64,000 bases of DNA, from contig LR990052.1 in the NCBI GenBank assembly GCA_905147135.1, positions 15,128,200 through 15,192,199 of the forward strand, in the 5' to 3' direction. Both the position numbers and the translations under genes were made by a program. The stretch comes from Blastobasis lacticolella. Its lineage: Eukaryota; Arthropoda; Insecta; Lepidoptera; Blastobasidae. Below the pieces are notes generated by a model. It did not search any database, had not been told where the DNA came from, and saw only the letters and a program-made list of their open reading frames with translations. Of this stretch, positions 39,991-51,440 are shown one piece after another; positions within the stretch are counted from its first letter, which is position 1; every line of letters starts with the position of its first letter.

Positions 39991-40800
39991 GAGAAAAGGG
40001 AACTATTAAAAGCAAATTGGAGAAAATCCACATTACGACATACAAGGCTCCAATTGAAAGATGGATATCATGGTGTAGTTCACATCACATTAATCAGAAA
40101 CATCCTGAGGGTAAGGATGTAGCTAGATTTCTGGCTTATATATAATTTATATTTAAAACATAATCTAGCCTACAGCACAATTCTCTTACACAAGTCGGCC
40201 ATTTCCACCTATTGTGCCACATCAGATGAATGAACCTATATCTAAAAACTTTTTGTGCAGCAGATCTTGAAAGCGATTTCCCTAAATAAACTACAATCCA
40301 AAAAGGCACCTGTGTGGGACACAGAACTGTTATTTGATTGGTTAAGAGAATCAACATGCTGTAATACACTTTTTGATATGTCTAGAAGAATGATTTTACT
40401 TCTAACCTCGGGAAGACATCTGCATGATCTAACACTCTTAGATATCTCTGCAGACAACATCATCTCATCTCATTATTCAGGAGGAGGAAAGTATAACACT
40501 CTGGCCCAAATTTGGGTCAAAGACAGATACAGGGAATTATAGGCAGTGCGGGTGGTTACTCAAGTTTTATCCAGATCCTAAGTTTTGTCCGGTTAGACAT
40601 ATTCAACTTCTCTTACAATCTGCACTAAATAGACGAGGCGAGAGTCCTGATTTAACTAGTCTTTTCATATCAGTAACTGGCATACTTAAGCCGGCAACAA
40701 AAACAATCATTTCAGGATGGATAAAATCTATCTTTAGAGAGACTAACATTGAGGCACCACCTGGTAGTATTAGAAGCAGCTGTAGCATCAAAGAGTAAGA
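39990..40800 (+). pseudogene. DIRS tyrosine recombinase remnant, truncated
   Basis: N-terminal SAM-like part: KIHITTYKAPIERWISWCSS and KDVARFLAYI (40018-40145). A stop at 40143-40145 follows. The catalytic part has LLLTSGRHLHDLTLLDIS (40388-40450; the Arg of TSGR is the first catalytic Arg), then after a frameshift NRRGESPDLTSLFISVTG and KPATKTIISGWIKSIFRET, then NIEAPPGSIRSS. The sequence stops matching in the following VASK at the 30-bp repeat (40796). The catalytic Tyr, which lies beyond this point in intact enzymes, is absent. Dead. Confidence 0.75.
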
Positions 40801-40825
40801 TGGCTCAAGGCTAATAATGGACTAT

Positions 40826-41706
40826 TATGATCCGCTATTCCGTATTTAGTCCTTAGTAAAGTTTTATGAGACTTGTACTTACAATGATGCGTTAATAAGC
40901 AGCGCAGGTAAACGTCAATTAAGCATAACCCCAGCGTCCCGGCCTGCTCAGCTGACGGCGCAGGACCCGTGTCACGGCGACGGGGTGGGTGACACCGCGC
41001 GGCCGATCCGTCAGCGGACCACTTTGGTACACGCGTTTTGATGACGCAGCGAACTCGGGCGACGATAGGGTTAAATATACATTTTTTTTGTTATGATGAG
41101 TAATAGAAATGTTAAAAATTATTAAGCTTTTGACTAAAACTTCGACTTGTCTGTGGGTGAGAGGCGCGTTTGATCTCTAGCCTAGCTATACCTATACTAA
41201 GCTAATGTTTCTAATTCCGCCTGATAACCACGGGATTTAAGATGAAATATTAAATTCTCATCGTGCTCAACGCGTTGTCCCCTGCCAGTGTGTAAATAAA
41301 CAAATTATTTACCCTGCTAAAATAATTTGCAAGGGATTATTATCAAAGAATTTGGACTATTAGCTTCTAATCCAAATTCTCAATTAGTTCTTTGGGGATT
41401 TTTAATCCTTATGAGTCCTTGGCAAGGCACAACGCATTTTGAACGAATTTCTGCTCCGTGTTCGTCACTCGAATCCATGCCCGTAGTGATCTGTGGCCCT
41501 CGCTTCTACGAACAAGTACACTAATTGCCACGTAAGTTTAGTCTTCTCGGCAAGCTCGAAGTTCGAAGCTAAAAGCTCCTGCGAAGTTCAGATTTGATTT
41601 AGCTGGGAGAAAAACAACAATTTCGAAGAATGGAAACAGGTAAGTGCATCGCTTCTATACATACTATAAAACAAAATTGCTTCCCGTCGTGTCCCTCTGT
41701 ATGTAT
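40826..41706. other. flank of the DIRS element; GC-rich patch
   Basis: A GC/CpG-rich patch at 40930-41060 has no open frame of note. No gene. It may belong to the DIRS right end, but no second copy exists here to show it. Confidence 0.3.
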
Positions 41707-41787
41707 GGACAGGCAGCTGCAGAGAGAACTTCCCCCCCCCCCATTTAATATATGCTAGGGGACAATTCACTCTGCATGTGACTGTAC
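41707..41787. mobile_element. palindromic mini-MITE family C, copy 3
   Basis: GGACAGGCAGCTGCAGAGAG at the left, TCTGCATGTGACTGTAC at the right, a C-run and GCTAGGGGACAATTCAC inside. This is the most degenerate of the three copies. Confidence 0.7.
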
Positions 41788-42290
41788 AATGTACTTAGAT
41801 CTAGATCTCTTAAATCCTTTAAACTACGCAATGGATTTTAATTGGGTTTCAGTAATAAATAGAATAATTCAAGAGAAAGGTTAGCACAGCATGCCAGGTA
41901 CTTCACAATAAAACCCACAACCACTCAACGAGGTCAAACTCATAACACCCCCTCTTGCATCGACTTCCAAATATAAGGTTACCAAAACTTGACAGACGAA
42001 CAGCGAAGTTGTAGACAACTCCGTTTAAGTGCCACCATAAATGTCAGTGACGGACCGGAGCTAACTTTATGTGCGGCCACAGGCGCCGGCAGTTAAACTC
42101 GTAGTTTCAACAAGTTGGTGTAGCGCCGACTGATATTAGGAGATGCTGTGCTTAAAGCTTGGACACCCAAAAAGCAGGTAGGATAGGGGCAGAAGTTATG
42201 CCTTTGCGAAATAATATTGTCTGTGGCAAAGATGTTGTTCAAAACTCGTACTCGATGAACGGTAAACTGCGCGATGTTTTACGGGCACCT
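41788..42290. other. intergenic DNA
   Basis: No gene supported. Confidence 0.35.
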
Positions 42291-42546
42291 GTAGCCGTAT
42301 TCACAATAGCTCGGAAATCGGATTCTTATACGGAATCGACAAAGGACCCCGCAAAAGTTCTTAGGAAAATGTGGTTTCAGTTAATTTTGATGAAATTTAC
42401 ATATGTCATAGAGAGAAACTCTAGTTTCCATGGAATCTATCGGGATTCTGAATAACAATTTTCGAATCGATCGACACGGATTCGCCGCTCACGAATTTCG
42501 TGTCGAATCGTTCGGAAACGGTTTCGAATCATTGTGAATACGGCTA
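42291..42546. mobile_element. MITE with GTAGCCGTATTCACAAT ends
   Basis: The left end GTAGCCGTATTCACAATAGC and the reverse complement of the right end, GTAGCCGTATTCACAATGAT, share the outer 17 bp exactly; the similarity continues (TCGGAAATCG against TCGAAACCG). Non-coding, 256 bp. TA within the terminal GTAGCC could be the target dinucleotide, which would fit Tc1/mariner-type insertion. The interior repeats TCGAATCG/CGATTC words. Confidence 0.85.
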
Positions 42547-42865
42547 CTGAACGGCTAACACAAGTGTGCCTGCGACACAGCTCGCGCCGCGAGAGAGCGT
42601 TTGTTTTCTCCTCTCAATACTAAGATGAGAGAGATAGCAGTCGCGCCTTTTCTTGCTTATTTGTGCTAGCCATGATGTGCGCGCTGATAGAGACTACCGA
42701 ACTCCATTTATCGATTTAGGTTTCATAAATAAATAAACCTATATTATCATTATTTTAAACAAAAATGAATGGAAGCGCTGGAAGTTGAAGACCGAGACGG
42801 AGACATTTTAAAGAAAGGTCAAGTCAAGAGTACCCTAACCCGATGAGCACGTATGAAAAGATTGA
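42547..42865. other. intergenic DNA
   Basis: GC-richer patch at 42570-42680 without a frame. No gene seen. Confidence 0.35.
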
Positions 42866-43136
42866 TGACTGTGGAAGAAGCGGGGGAGGTTTGTCAGCAC
42901 CGTAGTTAATAATTTTGGCGTTTGTGCTGTTTGTTTGTTTGTCGCGCGCGAGGGCTCGTGGTCCGCCTTGACCATGATCCAAGAATTGGCAGACCAGGTA
43001 GAATTGAGCGACTGCCATCGGAACTCCGCGACCCTGTTACAAGGGAATCTGACCAGATTAGATCATGGATATCAGAACCGAAGTAATCAGAAGAATGTGG
43101 TATCTGCCTGCACCTACGGGGTAAAGGAAAAAAACT
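42866..43136 (+). repeat. LINE-like family K copy, split by a SINE
   Basis: Left part TGTGGAAGAAGCGGGGGAGG then GTCAGCACCGTAG (42870-42905); right part GAAGAATGTGGTATCTGCC then CACCTACGGGGTAAAGGAAAA (43090-43132). Between them lies a family A SINE fragment (42913-43073). The two halves join to match the copies at 7106 and 63712. Confidence 0.65.
42913..43073 (-). repeat. SINE family A 3' half inserted in family K
   Basis: GCGCGCGAGGGCTCGTGGTCC, CCTTGACCATGATCCAAGAA, AATTGAGCGACTGCCATCGG and CTGACCAGATTAGATCATGG. 5'-truncated (head absent), minus strand. Confidence 0.8.
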
Positions 43137-44044
43137 AGGTTTGAAAACCTTTACCTAAGGAGACAGATATCTCAGGTCATCTTGATAACAAAGCTTCCAT
43201 ACAAACAACGCTTTGGAGGCAAAAGCCAGATATAGATAAAGCGGTAGTAGGTACAAACTAGGTTTGCAAAAGTCCCACAACTTCGGGCAGGTTATCTTGT
43301 AGACATCTTGCACTTGAAGGTTTGAACTTGCACTACTTTTAAAAAAATTGACTCCTTTATTGATTAGGACATTAAATATCTCTTTCAATCGTCAAAAAGG
43401 GGGTAGGAGAGTAGGAAGGAAACACACAGTGACACGCTGACCGCCCTATGGCCGTAGATAAACGTATCCCACGCCAACCACGACCGAACCGTGCTCGACA
43501 ATGCCAGGCAGAGCCGGAACGCCTTCTAAGTGCTATTGGTGTAGCGAAGTCGTAGTAAATCTAATGGTCGTAAAGCTACAATCTTGTATTTATAACTAGG
43601 AGTCGATACGTTGCATGAAACACCAGCAGAGATAATCTTGTTATATCAGACACTAGGAGACGAGAACTAGAACAATATTCAATTATATACATTCTCCCAA
43701 TTGCTTTACCGGGTACAGAAATTGAGAGTATAGATACTTTCATTGGAGCTACTGGCAGGCGGTTTGGTTGGATATCGTAGTATAAAAAACTAAAAGGTGC
43801 TCCAATTGCGGGTATTGTCGATGGATTTCATACGAAAAAGGGACTTAGAAACAATAAAACGAAAGAGCGCCTATAAGAAAGATTAAAATACCGCGGACTC
43901 TCATCAAATTGTGAAATTGATCCAGATGACGGCGTGTGTTGAGGTAGGTCGGAAATGAGCCAGTAAGGAGGCACGTTTGCCATTCATTCATTATTTTACG
44001 ACACGGTTCGCAAGTGGAACGGTTTCATACACTGCTAAGTCAAT
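43137..44044. other. intergenic DNA
   Basis: About 0.9 kb; no gene or repeat recognised. 43700-43890 has a purine-rich, possibly once-coding texture (TTTCATACGAAAAAGGGAC) but many stops. Confidence 0.3.
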
Positions 44045-44387
44045 CACATCATCTTGGCGTTAACGTCCCGGTCATGCTCTCGCGCACTAGGGACCAGGGT
44101 CCGCCTTGACCATGATCCAGGATTTGGCAGATCGGTTAATTACAGTGGAATGACTGCCATATTACCTCCATGACCCTGCTACCAGAGGAACCTGACGAGA
44201 TTGGATCATGGTTGTCTTGCCTGAATATGCAGGTTTCATCATGAAATTTTCCCTCACCGGAACAGCATCGGTTAGTGTTTAACTAATGTACCTACAAAAC
44301 CCAGAAAAGAGTCATTAGTACATGGCCGCACCGGGATTCGAACCCCTTAGGAGTGGGATACCATAACCGCTCCGCCACCAACGCTCC
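44045..44387 (-). repeat. SINE family A, near full-length copy
   Basis: Left tail CATCATCTTGGCGTTAACG, GGGTCCGCCTTGACCATGATC, TTTTCCCTCACCGGAACAGC, and right head GGGATTCGAACCCC (B box complement) to CGCCACCAACGCTCCC. About 10 bp lost in the head after the B box. Confidence 0.88.
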
Positions 44388-45763
44388 CCTAAGTCAATGC
44401 CAAACATTACTAAACCTGATAGAAGTCGGTATTCACTGCGAGTACAACAAGTGGCCGAAATGTTGGAGTGTAGCCAATCCCGGCGCTCCAGCTTCCCTCG
44501 TTGCAATCGACGTCGTTAAAGCGTCCAAAAATCCAACCGGGCCTCGTGCTCACGAGTATCTTGGTCCTTCCCGCCCGCGAAGCTAGCAATAGTGAAGTCA
44601 TTAACTGCACGATTTGTGTTTCGCCCCGAAATTGCCCCGCCAATAAATCCCAATTCCGCATTTACTGCTTCGAATCCACCAGCTCGCGGGATCCACTGTC
44701 CGATTTATTACCTATCCGGCTTTACAGCCCGATGCAAACACGCAGTGGCCCGACAGGCCCTAGGGAATATAATCTTATTGTTTTACGTCAAGGGATACAG
44801 CCCAATTTGTCTCCACGCTCTGTCACCCTTTTTATCAGCGCAAGGATGATGTATAAAAAACTGTTTCGCTGCGACACTCCGGGATGGGTTGACGGTTTTA
44901 TTCAGAGGCGTGAGACGGGCGACGTGTACAGGGTGGCTTATGGAATGCGTGGCGAGTTGTTTCTACTTCTGAGTTCTGACTGACTCGTTTATGTAATCGC
45001 GTAGAATTTGTTTTATTTTTTCTGAAGATTCTGTGGCTGATGCATGGAACTACGCAACGAAAGCGCAGTATCAGCGGATGTCTTCTCATTTCCTCATTTC
45101 ATTTAACACCGCTGCCCAAAGCTATGCGGTGTCTGCGTATTTCCTGTTCGGTTTGATGACTCCGCATTGCTGCGCGTAGGATGGGGCTTGTAAGAGTAGA
45201 CATATAAACTGATACTAATGTTAATTATGGAACATCGATCTTCTACCGCTGAATCCCGACTCAAATTATCATCGCCACCACATTCATAGGTCACCCTGTA
45301 CATTGTATGTTTCTCATGCGAGATAACCCTTGTGGCTAGACAGTGACCAATTGCTACGCGGCATATCTACAAAGTACGGGAGAAAGAAACTGACTCGGAT
45401 CGCTGACAAAAAGATTTTATTTAGAGTTTATTTATCTAAAGCTCTAAACGCATTTATGATGCGCTAGACGACAATATGCGGCTTGACTCAAGCGTTTATT
45501 CTTTCCCAGCGATTCGCCCTGGTCTTGTACAAGCCCAATATATCTAGTCCTTCTTCGTGAACCACAGCACAATTGTAAAGAAAAAACTTTCAACAAAAGT
45601 TTCACTTAGACACACGGCACAAAATTCAAAAATATTCATAGAGAAAAAAACAGTAAAACAGAGACATGAACGGAAAAAAATATTCTCTAAATAATTGCAC
45701 TTCGTATTTCAGATTAGACCACAATTTCATAGTACTTACCCAAAATATAGATTACTTTCTTAC
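44388..45763. other. intergenic DNA with unassigned open frame
   Basis: A plus-strand frame (44501-44983, 160 codons) contains PREYNLIVLRQGIQPNLSPRS and KKLFRCDTPGWVDGFIQRRE. I recognise no domain, and an opposing minus-strand frame covers part of it. The start is not supported by splice or promoter signals. It may be a chance frame in GC-richer DNA. The rest of the stretch shows nothing. Confidence 0.2.
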
Positions 45764-45960
45764 TAACTGCGCTGCTCAGCGACCCAAAGCGATCTCAGAG
45801 GTCGCCACCTCTTCCTATCCTGCGCCATCTCCTACCAATCAAAGATGCCCAGTGCGTGCAGGACTTCACCCATCCAGCGATATCTGGGTCGCCTGACCGG
45901 TCGACGTCCGCTCGGCTGTGGCCAAGCCAACGCAGCCTTGCGGCCTTGATCTCTCCTAGA
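45764..45960 (-). pseudogene. RTE-type LINE C-terminal fragment, second family
   Basis: The minus strand reads RRPVRRPRYRWMGEVLHALGI, then after a stop EMAQDRKRWRPLRSLWVAEQ, the GRRP.GRPRYRW...AQDR..WR C-terminal signature of RTE-type non-LTR elements. It differs from the 16784-16965 family. An in-frame stop and lack of upstream coding show it is a relic. Confidence 0.65.
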
Positions 45961-46069
45961 ATATTAGATTCGGAAATAAGCTATAAAAATATAGATAGAT
46001 ATAGTAAAATATATATTGCAACTATATAGATTCGAAGCAGTAACATCAATCGTCTTAATCGTGTTTTCA

Positions 46070-46332
46070 ACATCACAGCCCGTAACAGTCCACTGCAGGA
46101 CTTAGGGCATCTCCCATGAAGGGGGGGGTTATTGCCATAATCTCCACGCTTGGCAGGCGGGTTGGAGATCGCAGTGTTTAAATATAACAATACGAGTAGA
46201 AAATGCTGCTACCCATTTTCCAGACAACGGAGACTCTTGATCTTTTGCCTTGAAAACATTAGTCGCCTAGTACGACACCCATGAGTGTAAGGGGTTGGTG
46301 CTATTCTACTCTGCCGGACACCACACGGCCAT
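46070..46332 (-). repeat. dispersed repeat family B, full-length copy
   Basis: ACATCACAGCCCGTAACAG at the left, ACGCTTGGCAGGCGGGTTGG, AAAACATTAGTCGCCTAG, and CTCTGCCGGACACCACACGG at the right. One of the best-preserved copies (with 24532 and 57914). Confidence 0.85.
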
Positions 46333-46529
46333 AATATGAATTACTGAAAGATTTTACCATGATCTCAATATTTTTATTACAAGCTTATAAACTTGCCGTG
46401 CATACAACAACTACCAGTGTGAGTCGGATCTTGAAAACTGAATAACTACTTGAGCTAAAATTTTGCATGTAAATTTGGTGACAATGCAATGATATGGTAC
46501 CATCGAGCTGATCTGAAGTCGGTCATTAG
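46333..46529. other. short intergenic stretch
   Basis: AACTGAATAACTACTTGAGC-type sequence resembles a dispersed element, but no second copy is present. Confidence 0.25.
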
Positions 46530-46919
46530 AATTCCCAAACTCATCATCTTGGCGTTAATGTCTCGGTTGTGCTCTCGAGCACGAAGGCCCGGAGTCCACC
46601 TTGACCACGATCCAGGATATGGCGATCAAGCAATTACAGTGGAGCGACTACCATCTGACCTCCGTGACCCGGCTACCAGGAGAACCTGACCAGATTGGAT
46701 CATGGTTACAAATTCAGTTGCCTGAATTTGTAGGTTTCATCACAATTTATTCTCTCACCGTAAGAGCATCGGTAGATATCAACTAAGGCACATAACTCAG
46801 AATAGAGTCATTGGTACATGGCCGCAGCGGGATTCGAACCCGGCACCTCTCGCTTACGAGTCGGACACTCAACCGGCCGCCCGGCCACCGCGTGACGCTC
46901 CCATTGAAATTCCCAAACT
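46530..46919 (-). mobile_element. complete SINE family A with 12-bp target-site duplication
   Basis: The duplication AATTCCCAAACT is perfect at 46530-46541 and 46908-46919. Between them lies the whole element (46542-46907, 366 bp): left (3') CATCATCTTGGCGTTAATG, GTCCACCTTGACCACGATCC, TGACCAGATTGGATCATGG, TCTCTCACCGTAAGAGCATCG, and head with GGGATTCGAACCCGG (B box complement, about 46829-46843) up to GTGACGCTCC. The duplication proves retroposition and fixes the family's ends. The best reference copy in this window. Confidence 0.95.
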
Positions 46920-47005
46920 ACGCATAATAAAGCCATCGAGTTTGGGCTCGTTTGAAGCTTATTAGAAGAAAAATGTTTTAATTTGAAAACTTATTTATTT
47001 TATTA

Positions 47006-47403
47006 TAATGAGCAGTTTTCCAATGGTATCTAATGCATTCCTAACCACTCACTAGATGGCGCCCCGACAATTTTGGTAATTGATAATCGCTTGAAATAGA
47101 TTCTTAGGAAACAGGATATAAACACTGGCTACGTTGTATTGGATAATATTATATTTGTCAATAGTTTTCAACCATTTTAGAGGTTGTAATAATAATGGCA
47201 CATAGTGCCAACTTCTATAAATATTTCTTTTCAAACTTCGTTCAACCTTTAACAGTTATGTTTATATTAAAAAACATTTTATTTTTAAGTTTATTATTAG
47301 TTGGCTGCATGAAATCACTGCCACCATCATACAGATTATAAAAAGATTACCAAAATTGTAGGAGCGCCATCTATTACTATCCGCCATCTAAAACTCCTCA
47401 TTA
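47006..47403. mobile_element. MITE family F, copy 2 (reverse orientation)
   Basis: Left TAATGAGCAGTTTTCCAATGG, right (reverse complement) TAATGAGGAGTTTTAGATGG; inner pair GATGGCGCCCCGACAATTTTGG and, on the right, CCAAAATTGTAGGAGCGCCATC. The whole body is the reverse complement of 15732-16135. About 398 bp, no coding capacity. Confidence 0.8.
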
Positions 47404-48010
47404 CAATTTTTAATTATTTAGGTACTTATTGAACATTGACCACCCCAAATTTATTTTTTATAATTAAAAGTGCTTACACTATTAATTATAAAAAATAAAT
47501 TTGGCTAATAATTAACTCAATAATGGTTCTTTCATCACAAACTAAACAGTATTTTCTACTCTTTAATTACCAAAGCGCGTATAGCCGTCGTAACAAGAAA
47601 TGAACAAACCCTAAAAACCCTCGTGACCTTTGCGCCTTCGTCAGCTAATTAAGACGACACGAGAGAAATATGTTATCAACTGGTCTCTTTGTTAGATGAC
47701 CGTACAAGATAATTTTGCAAGTTACGTTTCATGTAGTAAGTAAGTACATACTTACATTTTATTTACAAAATTTTTGTACATTATTGTAAGCTTACCAGCG
47801 TAAGATTTCAATTTGCCGTTTCTGATTTTATCCCGACGAAAAATCTAGCTCTGTGGATCTGTTTGTGGCATTGTAATTCCCGAACGGACGGACCGATTTG
47901 GTTGCGGTTTTCTTTGTTTGAAAGCCAGTTTAATCGAAATAGTTCTTAGTTTAGTTTCATTACAATCGTTTCAGTAGTTTAGAAAGTATTTGAGTATATG
48001 TAAACTTCAA
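47404..48010. other. intergenic DNA
   Basis: At about 47455-47505, two AAATTTATTTTTTATAATTA-type words form an inverted pair around a short loop. 47830-48000 (CGGACGGACCGATTTGGTTG) has a dispersed-repeat look. No gene. Confidence 0.3.
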
Positions 48011-48273
48011 CATTATCATCACAGCCCGTAACAGTCCACTGCAGGACTTAAAGCGTCTCCCACGAAAGTAGAGGTTGTTGCCATAATCTCCACGCTTGGC
48101 TTGCGGGTTGGAGATCGCAGTGTTAAAAATATAGGTAACAATGGAAAACGCTGCTGCCCATATTTTAGCCTACAGAGACTAGAAGCTTCGCCTCAAAATC
48201 ATTAGTCGCCTTGTACGACACCCACGAGTGTACGAGGTTAATGCTATTCTACTCTGCCGGACACCAAACGGCT
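48011..48273 (-). repeat. dispersed repeat family B, full-length copy
   Basis: ATTATCATCACAGCCCGTAAC at the left; AAATCATTAGTCGCCTTGTACG; TCTGCCGGACACCAAACGGC at the right. Confidence 0.85.
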
Positions 48274-49237
48274 GAAACTTGTAAACTTAGTCGGGGGCTA
48301 TCCGATTTTTATGTCGGTTAGGTCTTGGTCGATACGCTCTTGTTGACAGGGCGGTCGTGTAGTAGGCGGATGTTACTCTTTTCACGATTTCCTGCCTTTT
48401 GTTCCTGGCTTTTAAGTAATTTACCTTTATTAAATTACAAGCTGGAGTTGTTTCTGTTTAAAAGGTTATTCGTTACAGTACACGTACCCTGGCAACGTTG
48501 TGGAATATGGACTAAACTTAATAGTCGAGATATAGAAACTGACTGTCCTATGACCCGAACTGCCTAACCGCTGAACAATCGCCTGCGATATTTTTGTATA
48601 GAAACACACGACTGTGAATTTGCCCAAATACAATCTGCAGGCGCAGATTAAACCAAACCTCTACCCCGATGGAGTCATAATGAATTGCGGCTAACTCGTA
48701 CAACAATTAGTTTCCAAAATCTATATCTTTCAAAAACAACCAAGACCGATAATTTTTGAGCATCAAGATGTTTACAGTAAAATACTTACCGTCCCATCCG
48801 GAAAGTGGCCGTGCCCTTCGTTCGATTCAGTTGACGTTCACTGGAGCCACGCAACTATCAATCTACCTGACGAAAGTAATAAAGTCCATTTCAGGTTGCC
48901 ACTACCTTCCTAAGTCGGCAACGGAAGATAAAGTAGCTACCGTTAAAGATGCCAGATATCCCTGTCATTACTTCGCTAAACAAATCCACCAATCACAATT
49001 TGCCGATTGCGCTAAGGCGGCGTTCACTTTGTGACGGACGTAGACGCAGCGATCCACAATATCCACATTGATTGATGAAGCGACCGACTGAGTACGGGCG
49101 ATATGTAACTTCCACGCAGTTCCATTTACGATCAAATCACACAGAGTTGTGATTTCGAGTGTGACAGAAGCATACAGGGCGTGCCACGGCAATTCCACAC
49201 GGAGGGGAAGTCTGAATTGACATTGAGATTGAAAATT
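48274..49237. other. intergenic DNA; weak open frame
   Basis: A plus-strand frame at 48756-49034 (92 codons) contains YLPSHPESGRALRSIQLTFT. No domain or splice context is seen. GGCGGCGTTCACTTTGTGACG at about 49017 looks like the edge of an old repeat. Not called as a gene. Confidence 0.25.
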
Positions 49238-49500
49238 GACGACCTGAGTGGTTCAATGGTCAACAACAGCCGGTCTGCCACGCAAGATGTCCCGGGTTCG
49301 ATTCCCGGCCGGGCAGAAATTGAATTGATGAATTTTAATTTCTGTTACGGGTCTGAGTGTTCTATGTATAATAAGTATGTATTTAAAAACATTAAAGTAG
49401 TATATCAGTTATCCAGCACCCATAGTACAAGCTTTGCTTAGTTTGGGGCTAGATGGCGCTGTGTGAATTTGTCCACGATCATTTATTTATTTTATTTAAA
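49238..49500 (+). repeat. second tRNA-derived SINE family
   Basis: tRNA-like head GACGACCTGAGTGGTTCAATGG (A box GAGTGGTTCAATGG) and GGGTTCGATTCCCGG (B box, 49293-49307), followed by TTACGGGTCTGAGTGTTC, TTAGTTTGGGGCTAGATGGCG, and an (ATTT)n-type end at 49481-49500. The body is unrelated to family A. Single copy here; the head is well preserved. Confidence 0.75.
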
Positions 49501-51440
49501 TATTCTTGATTGGAAATGTTACTGAAAGACGACTTCATTTTGATTCTTAAAATAATTTGAACTGCGATCAAAGGTTTCTGAAAATGCGCTTGCCACACAC
49601 GGGAATCAAACCGGTTAAAATTCAAAAGATAACACCTTGCACTTTTCAATTATAGGCTCAATGATAAGTATCAAATCTGTCATACAAAACATGGTAAATT
49701 AAATGAAACGAAAACCATTAATACATAATCTACAACTTAAAAACTAAAAGGAACAATTTTTTTTCTTGTCAATATACCTATGCATACGGCAATAAATAAT
49801 TTCCTAAAATCAATAAGTATGAGAACTTGACCAAATAACAGATACGTTTGCACGTCGAATTTATTGTTAGACCGCTGCATAAAATACAGATTCTTTAAGG
49901 TTTTCGTCCAGTTAACGTATTTCGTCTAATATGAAGACACTTGTACTTGAGTCTATACATTTTGAAATTAAGTTACTTGTTTTCTGGTATTAACAGCTCC
50001 ATACAATTTGCTCATGGCAGTGTTCATAACAACAAACTTGGTGAAACCTCGAAGCCTCGACACTCGGTAAACTAACCTACTCTATTCCTTTGACGAAATA
50101 AAATATTTCATTTAAACTGTATTCTTATTAAACCACTCCCTCATAACATTCATTGGGAAATATGGTTCGCATTAACGACAGATAATTTAACAAGTAAACT
50201 AGTGGAGAAATAACTTGTTGATATTGATGTGAGAGAGATGAGCTGTTGCAAGTAACGTCAAACTAATAATACCTCTGTCTTTGCGTGGGTAGTTATAAAT
50301 AAGTAGGTTGGAAATAACTTGGAAACTCACACTGGTCCATAATCGTGTCATATGCTAGCCTCGCTGGGCGGAAGGATACAGCTTCTGCCATCTACCTACC
50401 TATATTAAGCCAACGGCACTGGATATATGGTCAAGAATATCGTAGTAAAGGTATATCAATCGCGTAAACATAGAACTCCTTTCTAAATAAATAAACCTTG
50501 GCCCTTCATAAGCCTTCCGCTAGTTCTCGGTCGTAAGTACTTAATTGTACCACAGCTTTTCATACTAATTTCACGTTACGCGAATGCTAATGAGATCGTT
50601 AACGTGATAGAGAAATCTCGCACTATACCCACTATAGTTATTCGTGAAAATAAAAATAAACAGAATACTGGAATTCTTAAGGAAGAATATGAAAAGGGGT
50701 TTATGTTATCGGTAAATAATGCACATCGGTTAGTAGTTGACCCACGGATTGATCGACTACGTAGAGTTTTCCTGTAAATACCGTCGCTGAAGTCGAAACT
50801 ACAACTTACCTGTTTTGCATCTAATCTAAAAAATAGCGGGGACCATTACGAAAATTGTCTTTTTTCCAAATTGTCTTTTTTCGTATTTTCCGGTCCTTTA
50901 CAATTATATAGTCGTCATTAGGATGACTATACGATACGCCATAGCAAAAATAACGTAATTATTACCATAATGTAAAACATAAAGCTGTCAGGCAATGGGA
51001 ATATTCACTAAGTACTTAAGTTACGGTACGAACTTAATCAATTTAGATTTAGTATATGTTAAGTTATTACTGTGTCCGAAACCAAACTTACGTGCCGTAG
51101 TCCTAATTCCTATAAAATTATGTCTTCAACTCAGTAGTTATAAAGATAGATACCTACGTTAATATTTATTACAAGCAATGTGCACTTACATTACACAGTA
51201 CATTACATAGTATAGAGGTACTTCACCTGTGTCAGTGTCCTCGTAAAGAGACATAAAATCTCAAAACAACCAAGTAATTCCCAAGAGGCGTAGATACTTT
51301 TTCTTTAGCGATATTTTAAGTAATGTTGTTTATTATACCTACTCGCAGTAACTACAAGCCATGGAACTCATTCACTCGTCTAGAAAAATGAAACATTGAA
51401 AATGTAGCCTATTAATTGCTAGTAAAAGTAAAATGTATAG
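49501..51440. other. intergenic AT-rich DNA, nearly 2 kb
   Basis: No open frame above 60 codons, no RNA gene and no recognised repeat. The longest quiet stretch in the window. Confidence 0.4.

Larger units (their letters stand above)
35287..40825 (+). mobile_element. decayed DIRS-type retrotransposon
   Basis: In order: gag-like remnants (35643-36860), a foreign insert (about 37070-38400), reverse transcriptase (38439-39000), RNase H (39190-39530), the DIRS linker domain (39560-39990) and a tyrosine recombinase (39990-40800). This order and the recombinase in place of an integrase define DIRS-like elements. A perfect 30-bp direct repeat, starting TAAGATGGCTCAAGGC, lies at 35287-35316 and 40796-40825. 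All ORFs carry frameshifts or stops, so the copy is dead. It could be a PAT-like split direct repeat (A1/A2) or a duplication of the flank. Confidence 0.8.

Noticed and set aside
35287..40825. LTR retrotransposon or endogenous virus interpretation
   Set aside because: No long terminal repeats, no integrase or envelope; the RNase H/linker/tyrosine-recombinase order is DIRS-specific.
44501..44983. 160-codon frame as a host gene
   Set aside because: No domain, splice signals, promoter or codon bias, and it overlaps an opposite-strand frame; left as unassigned.
49238..49315. Possible genuine tRNA gene
   Set aside because: The B box is good, but the 5' and 3' acceptor arms do not pair convincingly and the sequence continues into a SINE body with an (ATTT)n end.
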